Positions 47,201-58,768 of a DNA stretch of 64,000 bases are shown in pieces. Source of the stretch: Aotearoamyces nothofagi (Eukaryota; Ascomycota; Leotiomycetes; Leotiales; Tympanidaceae); assembly GCA_015345905.1 (NCBI GenBank), contig JADDTR010000037.1:1-64000 (forward strand). Direction: 5' to 3'. Within the stretch, counting starts at the first letter, position 1; every line of letters begins with the position of its first letter. Both the position numbers and the translations under genes were made by a program. The notes under the pieces were generated by a model. That model made no database searches, was not told the DNA's origin, and saw only the letters and a program-made list of their open reading frames with translations.

Positions 47201-48730
47201 ATGGGCAGCGGCTGTGTAATGTTTGTAATTTTCGTGTCAATTCGATTGCGTCTCCTCTGAGTCTCTTTGGCACTTTGGCAGCTGTGCTTGTGCCATCGGG
47301 GGTTTTAACCCTGAAAACAGTATTGATCTCATCTTCCCTAAGGGTATAGTCTTTGAATGGCTGAACGGTTTCCCTACGGTCAACAGTAGACGTAAAAACG
47401 TTGTGCAGGCCAAACTGTCTAGGAAAAATATACATCATCACGTGAATAGTGTTTGCTTGGTCATTACGAGAGGGTCTGTCCATATGATCTCCCCATGTAG
47501 CTTCCCCGGAGCTGTTATTGCTCCTACAAGGCTTGTATGGTATGCGATTGAGAATATCTATCCGATCAGTTATATATAGACGAAAGGACTAGATTGACCT
47601 ACGGATATGGCGAAAGCCGAATCTAACGCTGCCTTCTGCATTGAGCGCTGCTCGCGCATATAGCATGCGGTTTCGAACAAAAATGATACTTGCAGGCGTA
47701 TGGATCGTTTCAGGTTGCTGTGGCTTAAGAACATTTGAACCCATAAGAAGCTTCCTATTGGAGGTCGAGGTTATCGTTTTGCACGTCTGCACTTGTCGAA
47801 ATGGTTGCAAGTCACCAAGAGGTTTGCCTATTCATTAATCAGTCGTGAAGGCAAACATAAATGATAAACGCCCACCGCTTAGCTGGCAATAATTTCCGTA
47901 ACCACTCTGGACGGGGACAAAGATACCACAGTCTAGGATCAAATCAATCATGGCTCTTTCGCTCTCCTTTCCCAAAAGCCCCAGTACCTGGGGCCACGGC
48001 GACGCCTTCATTTGGACAACATGATTGTTTTGGTAAGCGGAAACTACTCCGGGTATTACAGATGTTGGGTTTTCATCGGCATTAACTGACCAAGAGCTGA
48101 TACCTTTCTGAAACCCCTGGCAGAGAAGGTGCTGTACTCTATTACCAGACCTTGTAGCCTTACTAAACAAAAGCCAGATAGAAAAGTCGACAATCTGGAA
48201 ACGAAAGTCAGCGGATTCCTGAGGTGTCTCAAGGTGATGGGGTGGGGAGATAGCAGTAATGGCACAATAGGATATTTTATTGGCTTGTGAGCACAAACCT
48301 CTGATTGACAAGAGCCTACTCCCCCGAGGCCGCTTTCATTTGCTGAGTCGCCATTATCCAGACGTTGAGAGAAAGTGTCCCATTGCTTCAGGCGCTCCTC
48401 CCTAGCATGGCTCTCTTGCTCGAGAACACCAATAAGTGTCTGGTCGAGATGCCGAGAGAAGCTTATGTCATCAAGATTGTCACGATTATTTGCATCAAGA
48501 TGCCGATCGTGGTGGCCAATAGCTGCGATCTTCTTCCGCCGAATCTTGGAAGACTCAGGGAGCTTGGAGAACAGATACTCTCGCAGAGAGAGCACCTTCG
48601 GGTAATATTGGGAAAGCACAGAATGTCTTACTACGGCTTCTCTCCAATTCGTATCACTAGACGACTTTAATCTCTTGCCAGAGCTCTCGGAGTCACGTGC
48701 AGGTCTAGTACGTTTCCTCTTGCCAGCCAT
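44291..48730 (-). CDS. tert: Telomerase reverse transcriptase (TERT)
   Basis: Catalytic protein of telomerase; a host gene, not a mobile element. Eleven exons (reverse: 48299-48730, 47876-48194, 47603-47827, 47166-47557, 46762-47118, 46197-46658, 45295-46153, 45174-45242, 44668-44835, 44508-44607, 44291-44438) give 1176 residues. The N-terminus MAGKRKRTRP with HSVLSQYYPKVLSLREYL is typical. The RNA-binding domain has motif T (FHITESNAHSYRIFFFRHDVW). RVLL-like RLLPKKTGVRPIMNLRRR covers motifs 1-2. Motif A is KVDVKSAFD (Asp 770), motif B' EGIPQGSVLS, motif C LRLIDDFLL (Asp 934/935), motif D GVSVNPTKTLVNFE, and the thumb FKTVLGRKQSKYREVI. In-frame ATGs at 48739 and 48748 are alternative starts. 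Intron 8 (44836-45173) is 338 bp against 43-104 for the others and contains a 5S rRNA gene. Confidence 0.94.
44965..44975 (-). terminator. RNA polymerase III T-run after the 5S gene
   Basis: On the reverse strand the 5S sequence is followed by TTTTCTTTTTT, the usual pol III termination signal. Confidence 0.85.
44975..45093 (-). rRNA. 5S ribosomal RNA gene inside a TERT intron
   Basis: On the reverse strand, 119 nt begin ACATACGACCATAG and end CTGTTGTATGT. The conserved strings CATCCCGTCCGCTC and TAGTAGTTGGGTGGGTGACC are followed by ACCAGCGAAT. These match filamentous-ascomycete 5S rRNA without length change. ACATAC pairs with GTATGT (helix I). GATTCAAG pairs with CTTGAAATC, replacing the usual GTGTGG/CCACAC, and GCAG pairs with CTGC in the 3' arm. 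Differences from the usual sequence thus fall in pairs, suggesting selection on structure. The internal pol III promoter (box A around ATAAGC, box C around GGTGGGTGACC) is present, and a T-run follows. Confidence 0.93.
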
Positions 48731-49591
48731 ATCGGACATTGTGCTCATATCAACGCTCAAAGAGTTCAGATCAGATTGCCCAGTCGGGAAAGCGGGTCGT
48801 GGCTGCGTCAAGGCGGTGTTGGGCTTGTATACATGACCATTCCAAGACCCCAACAATCACGGGTGTGAATATGGCTCGGAGTGGGCTTGGCGTCAAAGAC
48901 ACTCAGGACAATTCAAATGCTCATAACGCAGAGCAGAAGCACACCCGTCCAGGACTCTTTAGACGACGCGAAATAACAAAAGCAACCGGCCGGGAATCAC
49001 GTGGGACCTGGAAACGCCCTTTCTGAAGATGCCATTTCGAAGATCAACATACCTTTAACGATCATCATAAATATCGGCGCTCGACGCGACTCGACATGGG
49101 GCTTGATTCGCGAGAAGCGATAACCGAGCTTCTAACGGCCTACGGCCACGCCAAGCTCACGCTCGGCCATTGGTGTTCCAGTAATAGAACAAAACTTGAA
49201 AAGTAGCGCGGAAGACGAGAGATCAAGCGCTGCCTGCCGCGACGGCGAATACACCGGTATTCAACAGCTTCACCTCCTCTTGCCCAGCTCAACGGAGCCC
49301 CCTCGTTCTACGCAATTGGCATCTCTCCGTCAACGACAACCGCTGTTCTCGCCATTGCCACTTCATCCAGCGCGAGGCCTGTCGATATCGTCGTGCAGTC
49401 AGGCATCCACCATCGCAATTGGGCCGTGTACAGCATCACGTAGCTTGCAGGGGAAGGCACCGCCTTCTCAAACACTCCTCAACCACTCATATTGCAGTAG
49501 TGCTTCGCAATCGTGGCACGCTCAGACAACGGCAGGATATCGATGAATTGTCACTTTTGCACCTCCGTATGGCCACAGATGTCCAGACACG
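48731..49591. other. Divergent promoter region, TERT and RhoGEF
   Basis: 860 bp between head-to-head genes. Several short ORFs precede the RhoGEF start (one from about 49096); no independent gene is supported. Confidence 0.5.
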
Positions 49592-52500
49592 ATGGACGCA
49601 GGAATGAACACCGTCTATCCTAGACGCCCACCGCCTCACTCCTCTGAAGACGACGACCACATCACAATATACGACTCTCCCTCACTTCCTGACTTTGGTG
49701 CAACGCCGCCTCAAGTACCTCCGAAGATCTCAGTGCAGACCACCAATGTGCAAGCTGCAGGGTTGAATGGATATGTTGACATTGGTGCGACCGCTGGTGG
49801 AGATCCAGACGATTTTTACAGAGAATACCGCCGTTTACCATCCAACAACAACACCAGTTATAAGGATCTGAATATGACGAACGGGACGATGCTGCCAGTG
49901 CCTGCATCTCGGCAACCTCCGTCCTCTCTGCGATCAAATGGAAATGGCACAACCCCGAAGCATCCTGCGATATCGTCGCCGCGCAATGGCGTACAGCCTT
50001 CGTACCGTTCCGCGTCCGCGCCCGTTGATTCGAGAATGGCATTGAATACAACGAAAGCATCACCTTCATTCAATGGCCTACCAAAATCCAAGCAACCTAG
50101 TGTGAAGGACTTGCTAAAAAGGTTCGATCAGAATAACGAGCAAGCCACAACTCCTACAAGACGTCCTCCAAATCGATTACCAAAACCCGACAGTGGGGTT
50201 CCAGGCAATCCTGGATATCTTAGGGCTCGTGCTGCCATGGATAATCGGCCATTGGCTGGTACATCCAAAGCTGGACAGATGACAAGGGATCAGGGCAGAG
50301 GAAAAGTAAACGCCACCGATTCTAGAATAACACAAAGGAGCAGATTCGCAGTAGAAGATCAGCACTCGATTAATACCTTGTCAAGTATACCACGATCTAC
50401 TAGGCCTCGAAAACCCCTACCTGGGAATTCCCAAGCCTCACAATCGATGACAAACCTTGCACCCACCTCTCCTCCGACCCCTTCCTCTCTGATCACCTCC
50501 TCCCAAACAGCATCCACTCGAAAACCTCTATTCGGAGAAATACTTTCTGCAGACTCTGATATCACGGACCTGGGTTTTGGTATTCCAAATACTCGACCTC
50601 GCCGTACCTCGGACTCGAGCCTCCACCCTTCACGGTGGTCTCATCTTGACAGCCAACAGAATCACGATATCTCCCCATCTTCTCCAACAGCATGGTATCT
50701 AGGTGTTACTCCTACACTAGATGGCATAGATGCAAGTAGGGTACCGCAACCATCTCAGAAACACAGTCGCTCTCGCAGTGACATCACTGGTGTACATGGT
50801 AATTCCCGAAACGGATTTCAAAATGACTTTTTAAGTCTACAGACGGAATCCCCGAATGGATTTGTCTCTGTAGCTCAAAATACGCCCAAGGTATCAGGGA
50901 TGGACACTTCACGGAGATCGTCAAAGTCACGGTTACCCGTGAGCTCCAAACGTTCGAGCATTGAATCTAATTCTACTAGTCCGGTCATCACACCTACAGC
51001 TTCTCCTTCATCAATGAAAGCATCCATCTCCAATGGCGCAAAGCTACGAAAGCCTGATCCACAACCATGGGATCCAGCTAGTAGTGCAACGACACCTACC
51101 CACAGGTCTCCAGGACATCGAGTTAATAGTCCAGCAAAGATATCCACGAATAATACTAGTCTAAAAGCCTACATCTCTAATCCTCTTCCAAAGACCTCAC
51201 CTCCTTTGCGAAGCTCTCGCCCAAGACAACCTATTTCCACAGCCATGAATACAAGTTCAAAAGAGACAGCGACTCTTACAGCTAGCTCTTCTCAGTATCA
51301 AAATGGTGTCAAAATCCCTCGAAACGGGGTTACTGAGGGGAAGATGATTAGCAGAACTACAGCTAGCCCAATAGATTATGCAGCACGACGAGCGCGGATA
51401 CAAAAGGCATATTCTAAGACGATCCAAGAAAGTGAGCAAAAGGAGCTACAGGAGGCAGAGTTACGCCGATTAGCTCTAGAAGAAACGAAGAAGTCGACCA
51501 TAAGGCCGGAAAATCTCACTTCTGACGGCACACACCTTGATATTTCAACTTCAATCAATCCGGTAAAGCACGCTTTGGAGCCCAGACTGATTGTAAACAC
51601 GTCGTTCCTGACTCCTGGTCAAGGGCACGCAGGTGGGCGTGGCAATAGAGACGCCGAAGGTCTAGACTCGCCCACTCTAGGTATGCCAGGCAGCTTTCCG
51701 GATGCAGATTATTTTCCTACTTCTGCATTATCGAATACGACAGCGACAACCGATTTTGATAACGAGACTCAAACAGAAGCTCCTCAGCCAAACCGACAGA
51801 TACCACTTACGTACCAGACCGCCTCTAGCTCCTCGAATGAACTTATCCAGAACCCTGAAGGCTCTATCACAAGCTCTATGCACGCAAATAACGATAATGA
51901 ATCCATAAAAATCATTCTCGACACCAGCTCGATTGATGAATCGCCAAGAGGAAATATGGATGAAGATGTCTGGAAGTCTGTAGAGCGTTCCTCATGTAGG
52001 ACTGATGTGAGAGACAATTGTGTTACAGATTGCGCAACTGACGGATCTGAATCATCACTGAAGTTTGATGGCTCTGAAGCCTTGTCCACCTTAGACGAGT
52101 CTATGCGAAAACCCCACAATAGTGACCTTGATTTCATCCGCGACCAGAGCAGACGTCTCGACAACATCACGAAATCCTTGCCGCAGTATAATGACGAATT
52201 GCGATTATACAGGTCGGACGCACCTGGGGAAAGTACTTCTCCGAGGCATCCTCATCTGGACCCGGTTTCCAAGTGGAATCCAAGCGCAGTTTATACTCAT
52301 ACACCATCTATACAGCAGCCGCCGCTTGACACGACTCTTAATCCGCCGTACCCACCCGAGGCAGATGCTCGTTCAGACTTCTTGGGGACGCCTGTAACTG
52401 AGATTGACTATGATAGTTCTGACGGCATTGGAGATGGTTCAGTTAACGGCTATGGCGAAGCACGCCTTGCAGAGCCTTCAAGGACATACTCGAGATCGCA

Positions 52501-55500
52501 TCGAGGAAGTCAGCAATCCATTTGGACGGACTATACATTAAATAGTCAAGATACAGTATCCTTACAACATAAGCTATCCCAGCTTCCATTGTCACCAATC
52601 CCAGATGAGGGCCCGCCTCCGCCTCCAAAGGAGAGCTCGACGTCCCAAAACCCCGACGTTCCCCCAAAGTCTCCTTCATACAGTCCTCAGCCATCACCTC
52701 CATGTACTGGGGAATCACTCCAGATTGCAAGTCTGAGAAACGCCCAGTATTCTGAGTATCCTGTTGGCTTCGAATCTCATGACTCTAATGCTAGTACACC
52801 GTCTTTTCAAAATAATTCAGTCGTACCAGCTGTGCCTAATCATTCTCCACCGCCACCGCCACTGCAAACACCCGTTGACATCTCACTCATTACCAGTCGC
52901 TCGACACCACCAGCAAGCCTTTATAATCGACGTCCGCCTTCCAGCATCTATCGATCAAGCCACAGGGACTCAGAATCAAGACGTGCGAGTGGAGAAGACA
53001 TCTATTCAACTCGACCCTCAATATCCACGCCCAGATCTAGCTCTCAGATTTCTGTAGATGGTGATCCCGCAGGTAGTCGTACTTCTTTTAGCGAGCAGTC
53101 TAAATTAGACGTAGACGAAAACAAGGAAAATCAAGCAGCTGCAGCAAAGGTGAAAAGCAAACTCCGGCATCGACAGATGACTATCAAAGAGCTCATCGAT
53201 ACTGAGTCAGTGTACTTGAAGGACATGAATGTTGTCGAGGAGATATATAAGGGCACTGCTGAAGCTTGCCCAAAACTGGAACCTGGTGATATTACAACCA
53301 TATTCAGAAACACTGATCAAGTCGTTGCATTCTCGACTAGGTTCCTTGACGACCTTAAGGCTGCAAGCTCGAGCGTTTACTCTCCGCGCTCTCAAAAGTC
53401 AAGACAGAGTCGTGTAACCAATGCATCAACCTCGACAGACAGTGATGAAAGGTTCTCCGCGACTAGTACCGAGGAGAGTGACTGGGCAAAAGATCAAAAA
53501 ACCTATGTCGGGGCAAACTTTGGACGAAACATCAAAGAGATGCAAGCCGTATATGCAGACTACCTGAAAAATAGCGAGCAGGCAAGCGTTCGCCTACAGA
53601 CCCTTCAGAATGATCCTGCAGTGAAAGTTTGGCTTGGAGAATGCAACCTTGTAGCGAAAGATCTAACTGCTGCTTGGGACCTCGATGCTTTGTTGGTAAA
53701 GCCAGTTCAGCGAATCACACGGTATCAGCTTCTTCTAAACTCGATTCGCGATGACACTCCGGCCACTCACCCAGATTACGAGGCCTTATGCAGTACTTGC
53801 CTAGATATCACAGGGCTACTCACAAGCATTGATGAATTAAAGAAACGTATGGATACTGTTAGTAAGATTGTCAATCGGAAGCGCAAAGAGTCTGATGTGC
53901 GCGCTAATTTGACGAAAAATGCTATTGCACGTGCATTCGTTCGTCGTGACAAAGGGGACAAAGGGGACAGAGTGCCACCCGCAGGCTCGCATCGGCAAGA
54001 TGACGATGAAACGTACCGCAAGTTGCATGAGAAGTTCAGTGAAGACTATCTACATTTACAAGTGGTCTACCGCGATGTTCAATACTATACTCGACAAGTC
54101 AGCTCATATGTCGCGGACTTCCTGGTCTTTCTATCTAGCATTGAATTACTAGTAAGAATATCTCCGAGCCAGCACGCAGAGTTGGACAGTAAGTGGACAC
54201 GATTCAATATGTCAATGCGTAGTATGGGAACTATCGCCTTGGAAGATCATCTCTCAGGCGTACGGAAGCAAGTTATAGAGCCATTTGAGCAAGCCATCAA
54301 ACTTTACGGTCCGCCTAACCAGGCCATGAACAAGCGCAATAAGCGACGCATCGACTACGAAAAGTCGCTCCTCCTCAAGAGTCAGAATAAGAAGGTAGAC
54401 GACAAGTTAGCAGAAGCTGCTGAGCAATATGAGGCTCTCAACGAAACGTTAAAGCATGAACTCCCTAAGCTTACTTCACTGACCGACAAACTTGCGCGCA
54501 TGTGCTTAGTTCGGTTCATCGATATCCAGGTGCAATGGTTTGCTATATGGCAGGAAAAGGTCAGAACTGTACTTGAAGAAAGCCAACTACCAAGAGACAT
54601 TCCGGATATCGTTGATATGTTTAATCGAGATTTCCGATATCAAGATGAACGAGCCTCAGAACTTTCTATTCTAAATTTATCGAAAGACAATAGACTTAGT
54701 CAATCTACTACAAAGGAGTCTATAAGAGAAGATAACGCGTCGATGAAGACAAGGTCCCAGCCGCCCACGATAAGCCGCTCCAGAGGCTTATCAACCAACA
54801 GTGAGCATTCACCAAGCCTCCCTACGCCAATATTTGTCAAGAGACACAGTGAGAATTCACCAAGCCTTCCAACGCCGGATTTTGCGAAGAGACACAGTGG
54901 TCAATTCACGTTCTCCCCGATCATGGCCAGCGGTCCTGGTCTGCCTCAGTTCTCGTCGCGCGACTTCTCTCTTGAGAATGGGCACTCACGGGCTGGTTCC
55001 GGCTCTCCAGCAACACCCGATATATCAAGCAGTTCCAAGCCATATAATCCGAGACCAAGCACTGGTCGCAGTTACGACTCAGGGGGCTTGTCACGTCGAA
55101 GTGTGGAGTCCGGTGAAGTCTCAAGATCCCAGCCTGCGTCAGCATACCCTACGTCACACAGTTTTGTCGATGGACCGCCTGCGTTTTCTCGTCCATTCTC
55201 TGGTCTGTTCCATTCAGCTATGCCTGTACCTGATGATCCAGATGATAGTCGAAGATCCTCCCGCACATCAACTCGAGACCGCGAACAATCGAGCGATTAC
55301 AATGTCTTGTACCTAGCTGCAAGTCTCTTCGAATTCAATATCGGCACCACAAAATCAGAAGCCGGTTACCCCTATCTGTCGTATCAGGCAGGAGAGGTAA
55401 GTGCAGCCAGATCTCACCCTCAGCCATCCTTTACTGAGCCTTCCTAGATATTTGACGTTATCGGCGAAAAGGGTGAGATCTGGCTTGCCAAAAATCAAGA

Positions 55501-55564
55501 TGATCCTTCCAATCGAGTTGGGTGGATATGGAGCAAACACTTCGCTCAACTCGCTACCAACTGA
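49592..55564 (+). CDS. Rho guanine nucleotide exchange factor with DH, BAR and SH3 domains
   Basis: Exons 49592-55396 and 55448-55564 (51-bp intron) give 1973 residues. The first ~1170 residues are Ser/Pro-rich and disordered with PPPPP stretches. A Dbl-homology domain follows (about residues 1190-1450): RQMTIKELIDTESVYLKDMN, FLDDLKAAS, and LLVKPVQRITRYQLLLNSI, its hallmark helix. A BAR-like region comes next (about 1500-1690) with VIEPFEQAIKLYGPPNQAMN and KRRIDYEKSLL. The last exon completes an SH3 domain (YLSYQAGEIFDVIGEK, NRVGWIWSKH). This DH-BAR layout matches S. pombe Gef1-like and animal Tuba proteins, which activate Cdc42 at membranes. ATG at 49604 is an alternative start. An S/L-P repeat (HSPSLPTPIFVKRHSENSPS type) is present near residue 1735. 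Confidence 0.9.
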
Positions 55565-56834
55565 TCTCTCCATCAGCTGATGTAACGGTGATTCTGGAGC
55601 ACAGTATCCTATGTCACAGATGGCACGTATATACCGTCGCAATGCTTGCTCCAGCTGAGCTCTTTAGAGGTCAGCTACTGGACAGGTGGGGCTTTGAAAG
55701 CCTCGACACTTCAACTATGATTGCAGTTAGCGACAATAGCGAACATTTTTTGATTTTTTGATTTTGTCCTCACATTTCCCGGCGTCCGCTCATTTGTCAT
55801 GGTGAGGTTGTGGATGGTTGTGTTTGCACGATGGGACGGTTTAAATGTATTGAGCGACTTTTCTTGCGTTGACAGGCCGTTGTCTTTCAGGGATATAGAG
55901 CTATGTCTGAAACGGGACATTCAGCAAGGCGTTTACTGGACGCCGAAAGATAAAGAAAGGACTTCACGGCCCAGGAGTTAAAGATATAATCAGGTCTAGT
56001 GGCGCAAAATAAACCAGACGTTCTTAATATAACCTTCTCCGGTGTGATGAGAACGTGACCGTTGTTGATATACCCTAGCTTATGTACGGTACATACTATG
56101 ACGCTTAGCCAATATAATAAAAATCCTCGCATTACATGACTCGGGGTATTCCTATTCTATGTTTAGTTCAAGATCAATTAGACTCAATACTGTAAATAGT
56201 TTAGTAAACCGTGAAGTTGAACTATAGATCATATTTCCGAAAGCTTTTCAAAATCCAATAGATTTAAGACTTAGTACGTTTTCAAAAAATAATATCATAA
56301 ATTTCTAAAATAATAATACGGCGAGAACGTTCAAAATTTTAAATACAGACCCTCAGAATAGTATAAAAATCTATCTAATTGAATAGATATATTTAATAAT
56401 AATACATTCAAAAAATCAATAGTTTCTACTCTGGTCATAGCATGTGGAAGTAACGATTAGATATACTTGATCGTTGTTGGTTAGCCGGGTTCCGAGTTTC
56501 CCCGTTCAACACGTGATCTGCCTTCTTACCGACCTCGCTCACCCCAGAAGTTGCCGCTCGGACCGTGCCAGGGAATTCAATTCGCAATTGAAGTACGCTG
56601 ATTGGCTAAAATGATGACATAAGTCGGGTCATCCATCGCCTCATTTGACTTCCGAGGTACTCGAACCACCGGTGATGTTTACGACGGTGACATTTTCTTT
56701 TAGACTCAACTTCCTTTCAACGTCACCGTTTAAACGCATTCACCTCTAATCGCATTTTCGACTGTAAGGGAAAAGATCTTTATTGATACTTATAGCCCGA
56801 ACTGCCTGTCGCGCCTACTACAATCATCTCTACG
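55565..56834. other. Intergenic, AT-rich centre
   Basis: 56150-56440 is AT-rich with no gene. 56500-56834 is the likely SDHB promoter and leader, including CCAAT-like ATTGGCT at about 56600. Confidence 0.5.
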
Positions 56835-57863
56835 ATGGCAGCCCTTCGAAGCTCCTCATCCCGCCTTCTTGGAGCTACGCGGTCCTTCGGATACTCTGTT
56901 GTTTCTCGATCGTTCGCCTCAATTGCTCCATCTGATTCTTTTGCGGCGACTCAAAAGAAGACCTCTACAGTCCAGGAGCCTGCTTCCGAGCTCGAGCCAA
57001 AGACCAAGACTTTCCATATTTACCGATGGAATCCAGACACTCCATCGAAGAAACCGAGAATGCAATCATATACCCTTGATTTGAACAAGACTGGACCTAT
57101 GATGCTTGACGCATTGATCCGAATCAAAAATGAGGTTGATCCAACCCTTACATTCCGTCGAAGCTGTAGAGAGGGTATCTGTGGAAGCTGTGCAATGAAT
57201 ATCGATGGTGTGAATACCTTGGCTTGTTTATGTGAGTATATGGAACTCTTTCAAGTGTTGAACTCTTTCGACATACACCCGACCTGTACCTATAGCACGG
57301 CAAATTGCGTCGACCAACGACTGACAAGCTGTCACAACAGGTAGAATTCCTAGAGACACGAAGAAGGAGACAAAGATCTACCCGCTTCCTCATACCTACG
57401 TTGTCAAGGACATCGTACCTGATTTGACTCACTTCTACAAGCAATACAAGTCGATCAAGCCGTATTTGCAACGAACCACCCCTTCCCCGGATGTAAGCAT
57501 AGCTAAGCGTTCCTTAGCAAATTACAGCTAATTTTTTACCAGGGAAAGGAATATCTCCAAAGCAAGGAGGACAGGAAGAAGCTAGATGGTCTCTATGAAT
57601 GTATCCTCTGCGCATGTTGCTCCACTTCTTGCCCCTCATACTGGTGGAACTCAGAAGAATACCTCGGCCCAGCCATCCTTCTACAGTCATACCGATGGTT
57701 GGCTGATTCCAGAGACGAGACAAAAGAGGCGCGGAAGGCCGCTCTGGATAACTCGATGAGTGTGTACAGGTGTCATACTATTCTGAATTGCTCACGAACG
57801 TGCCCCAAAGGCCTCAATCCTGGCCTTGCGATTGCCGAAATTAAAAAGGAGCTGGTATATTAA
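56835..57863 (+). CDS. sdhB: Succinate dehydrogenase iron-sulfur subunit
   Basis: Mitochondrial complex II subunit passing electrons from succinate through three Fe-S centres to ubiquinone. Exons 56835-57231, 57341-57492 and 57543-57863 give 289 residues. The N-terminal 30-40 residues are Arg/Ser-rich without acids, a mitochondrial presequence. The 2Fe-2S ligands are C111, C116, C119 and C131 (CREGICGSC...C). [12 protein letters not shown] and [12 protein letters not shown] hold the 4Fe-4S and 3Fe-4S ligands. The quinone-site residues, Pro of [11 protein letters not shown], its Asn, and His of YRCHTILNC, are the common wild-type forms, so no known target-site change for carboxamide (SDHI) fungicides is visible in this subunit. 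Intron 1 (109 bp) is longer than average. Confidence 0.96.
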
Positions 57864-58768
57864 GCTGGGCAGAGATGTGTTTTATTTTATCAGCGTTGTG
57901 GCGACAGGTCGGCTTTGTTAGTCGAATTTGCTTAGTGACTTTTGTAGGTTGAAGGTACAAGTACGTAGCATTGTAATGGGTAGTGGAATTGACTACGGTT
58001 GAAAGCAACGGGCTTATCACTTAGTAATTTCTTATGATCTGTAAGTTATATATGATGCATGGCCGTCCTCTAACCTTGCTGCTTGGCGGAGTGGAGGGGC
58101 GGAGTGGAGGAGTGGAGGACTATTGCTCTGACCAATTACAGAGCTTGTAAAGATAATGCTTGAAATGGTGGGGACGCCGTTGGTGATGACAGCACTAGAA
58201 TTGTTACGTTACTCGTCCCGAACGCTCCTGATCACGTGCGCGGTAGCCTTGCTATATTCCGTATTCCGTATTCCGTGCGAATGTTCTGGCGGTGGGAAGA
58301 CAAAGCATTGGATGAGTCGAGCTATCATGCTGGGTAGGGAAGTACCTTGGCACGCTTGGGACAAGAGTTCCGACTCTGTCTGCGGACTTCCGGCGCCCCT
58401 GTGCCTGCTGCGCTAGTAACGATTGATAGCTTCCATCAGCCGAACCTTCAGCCTTGCCCAAATAAATTTGACCGCTCGCCACAGATGTTCCTTCCGCCAG
58501 CGAAACTCAAGGCAGCAGCAGCAGTAATCTCATTCTATTGTTGGGAATCTATTCTATTTTAGTTCAAAGTCGCCATATTCTCGAGGCGCACTTATTCCAC
58601 GGCTCACCGTTACATGCGGCTTTTGAACGAGCATACTATTCACAACTTAAAGCGCAAAATCAACCGTGGTCTCTGAGGTTGTAGACTACGGCGAGCCGGG
58701 CTGCTTTGCTTCTGCAAACGAATTCAAGTCGCTCTTGATTTCTAGATTTTTTAATTTTAGACCCAACC
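57864..58768. other. Intergenic, no gene seen
   Basis: Contains a short GGAGTGGAGGAG-type repeat at about 58085-58115 and TTCCGTATTCCG direct repeats at 58255-58275. No supported gene. Confidence 0.5.
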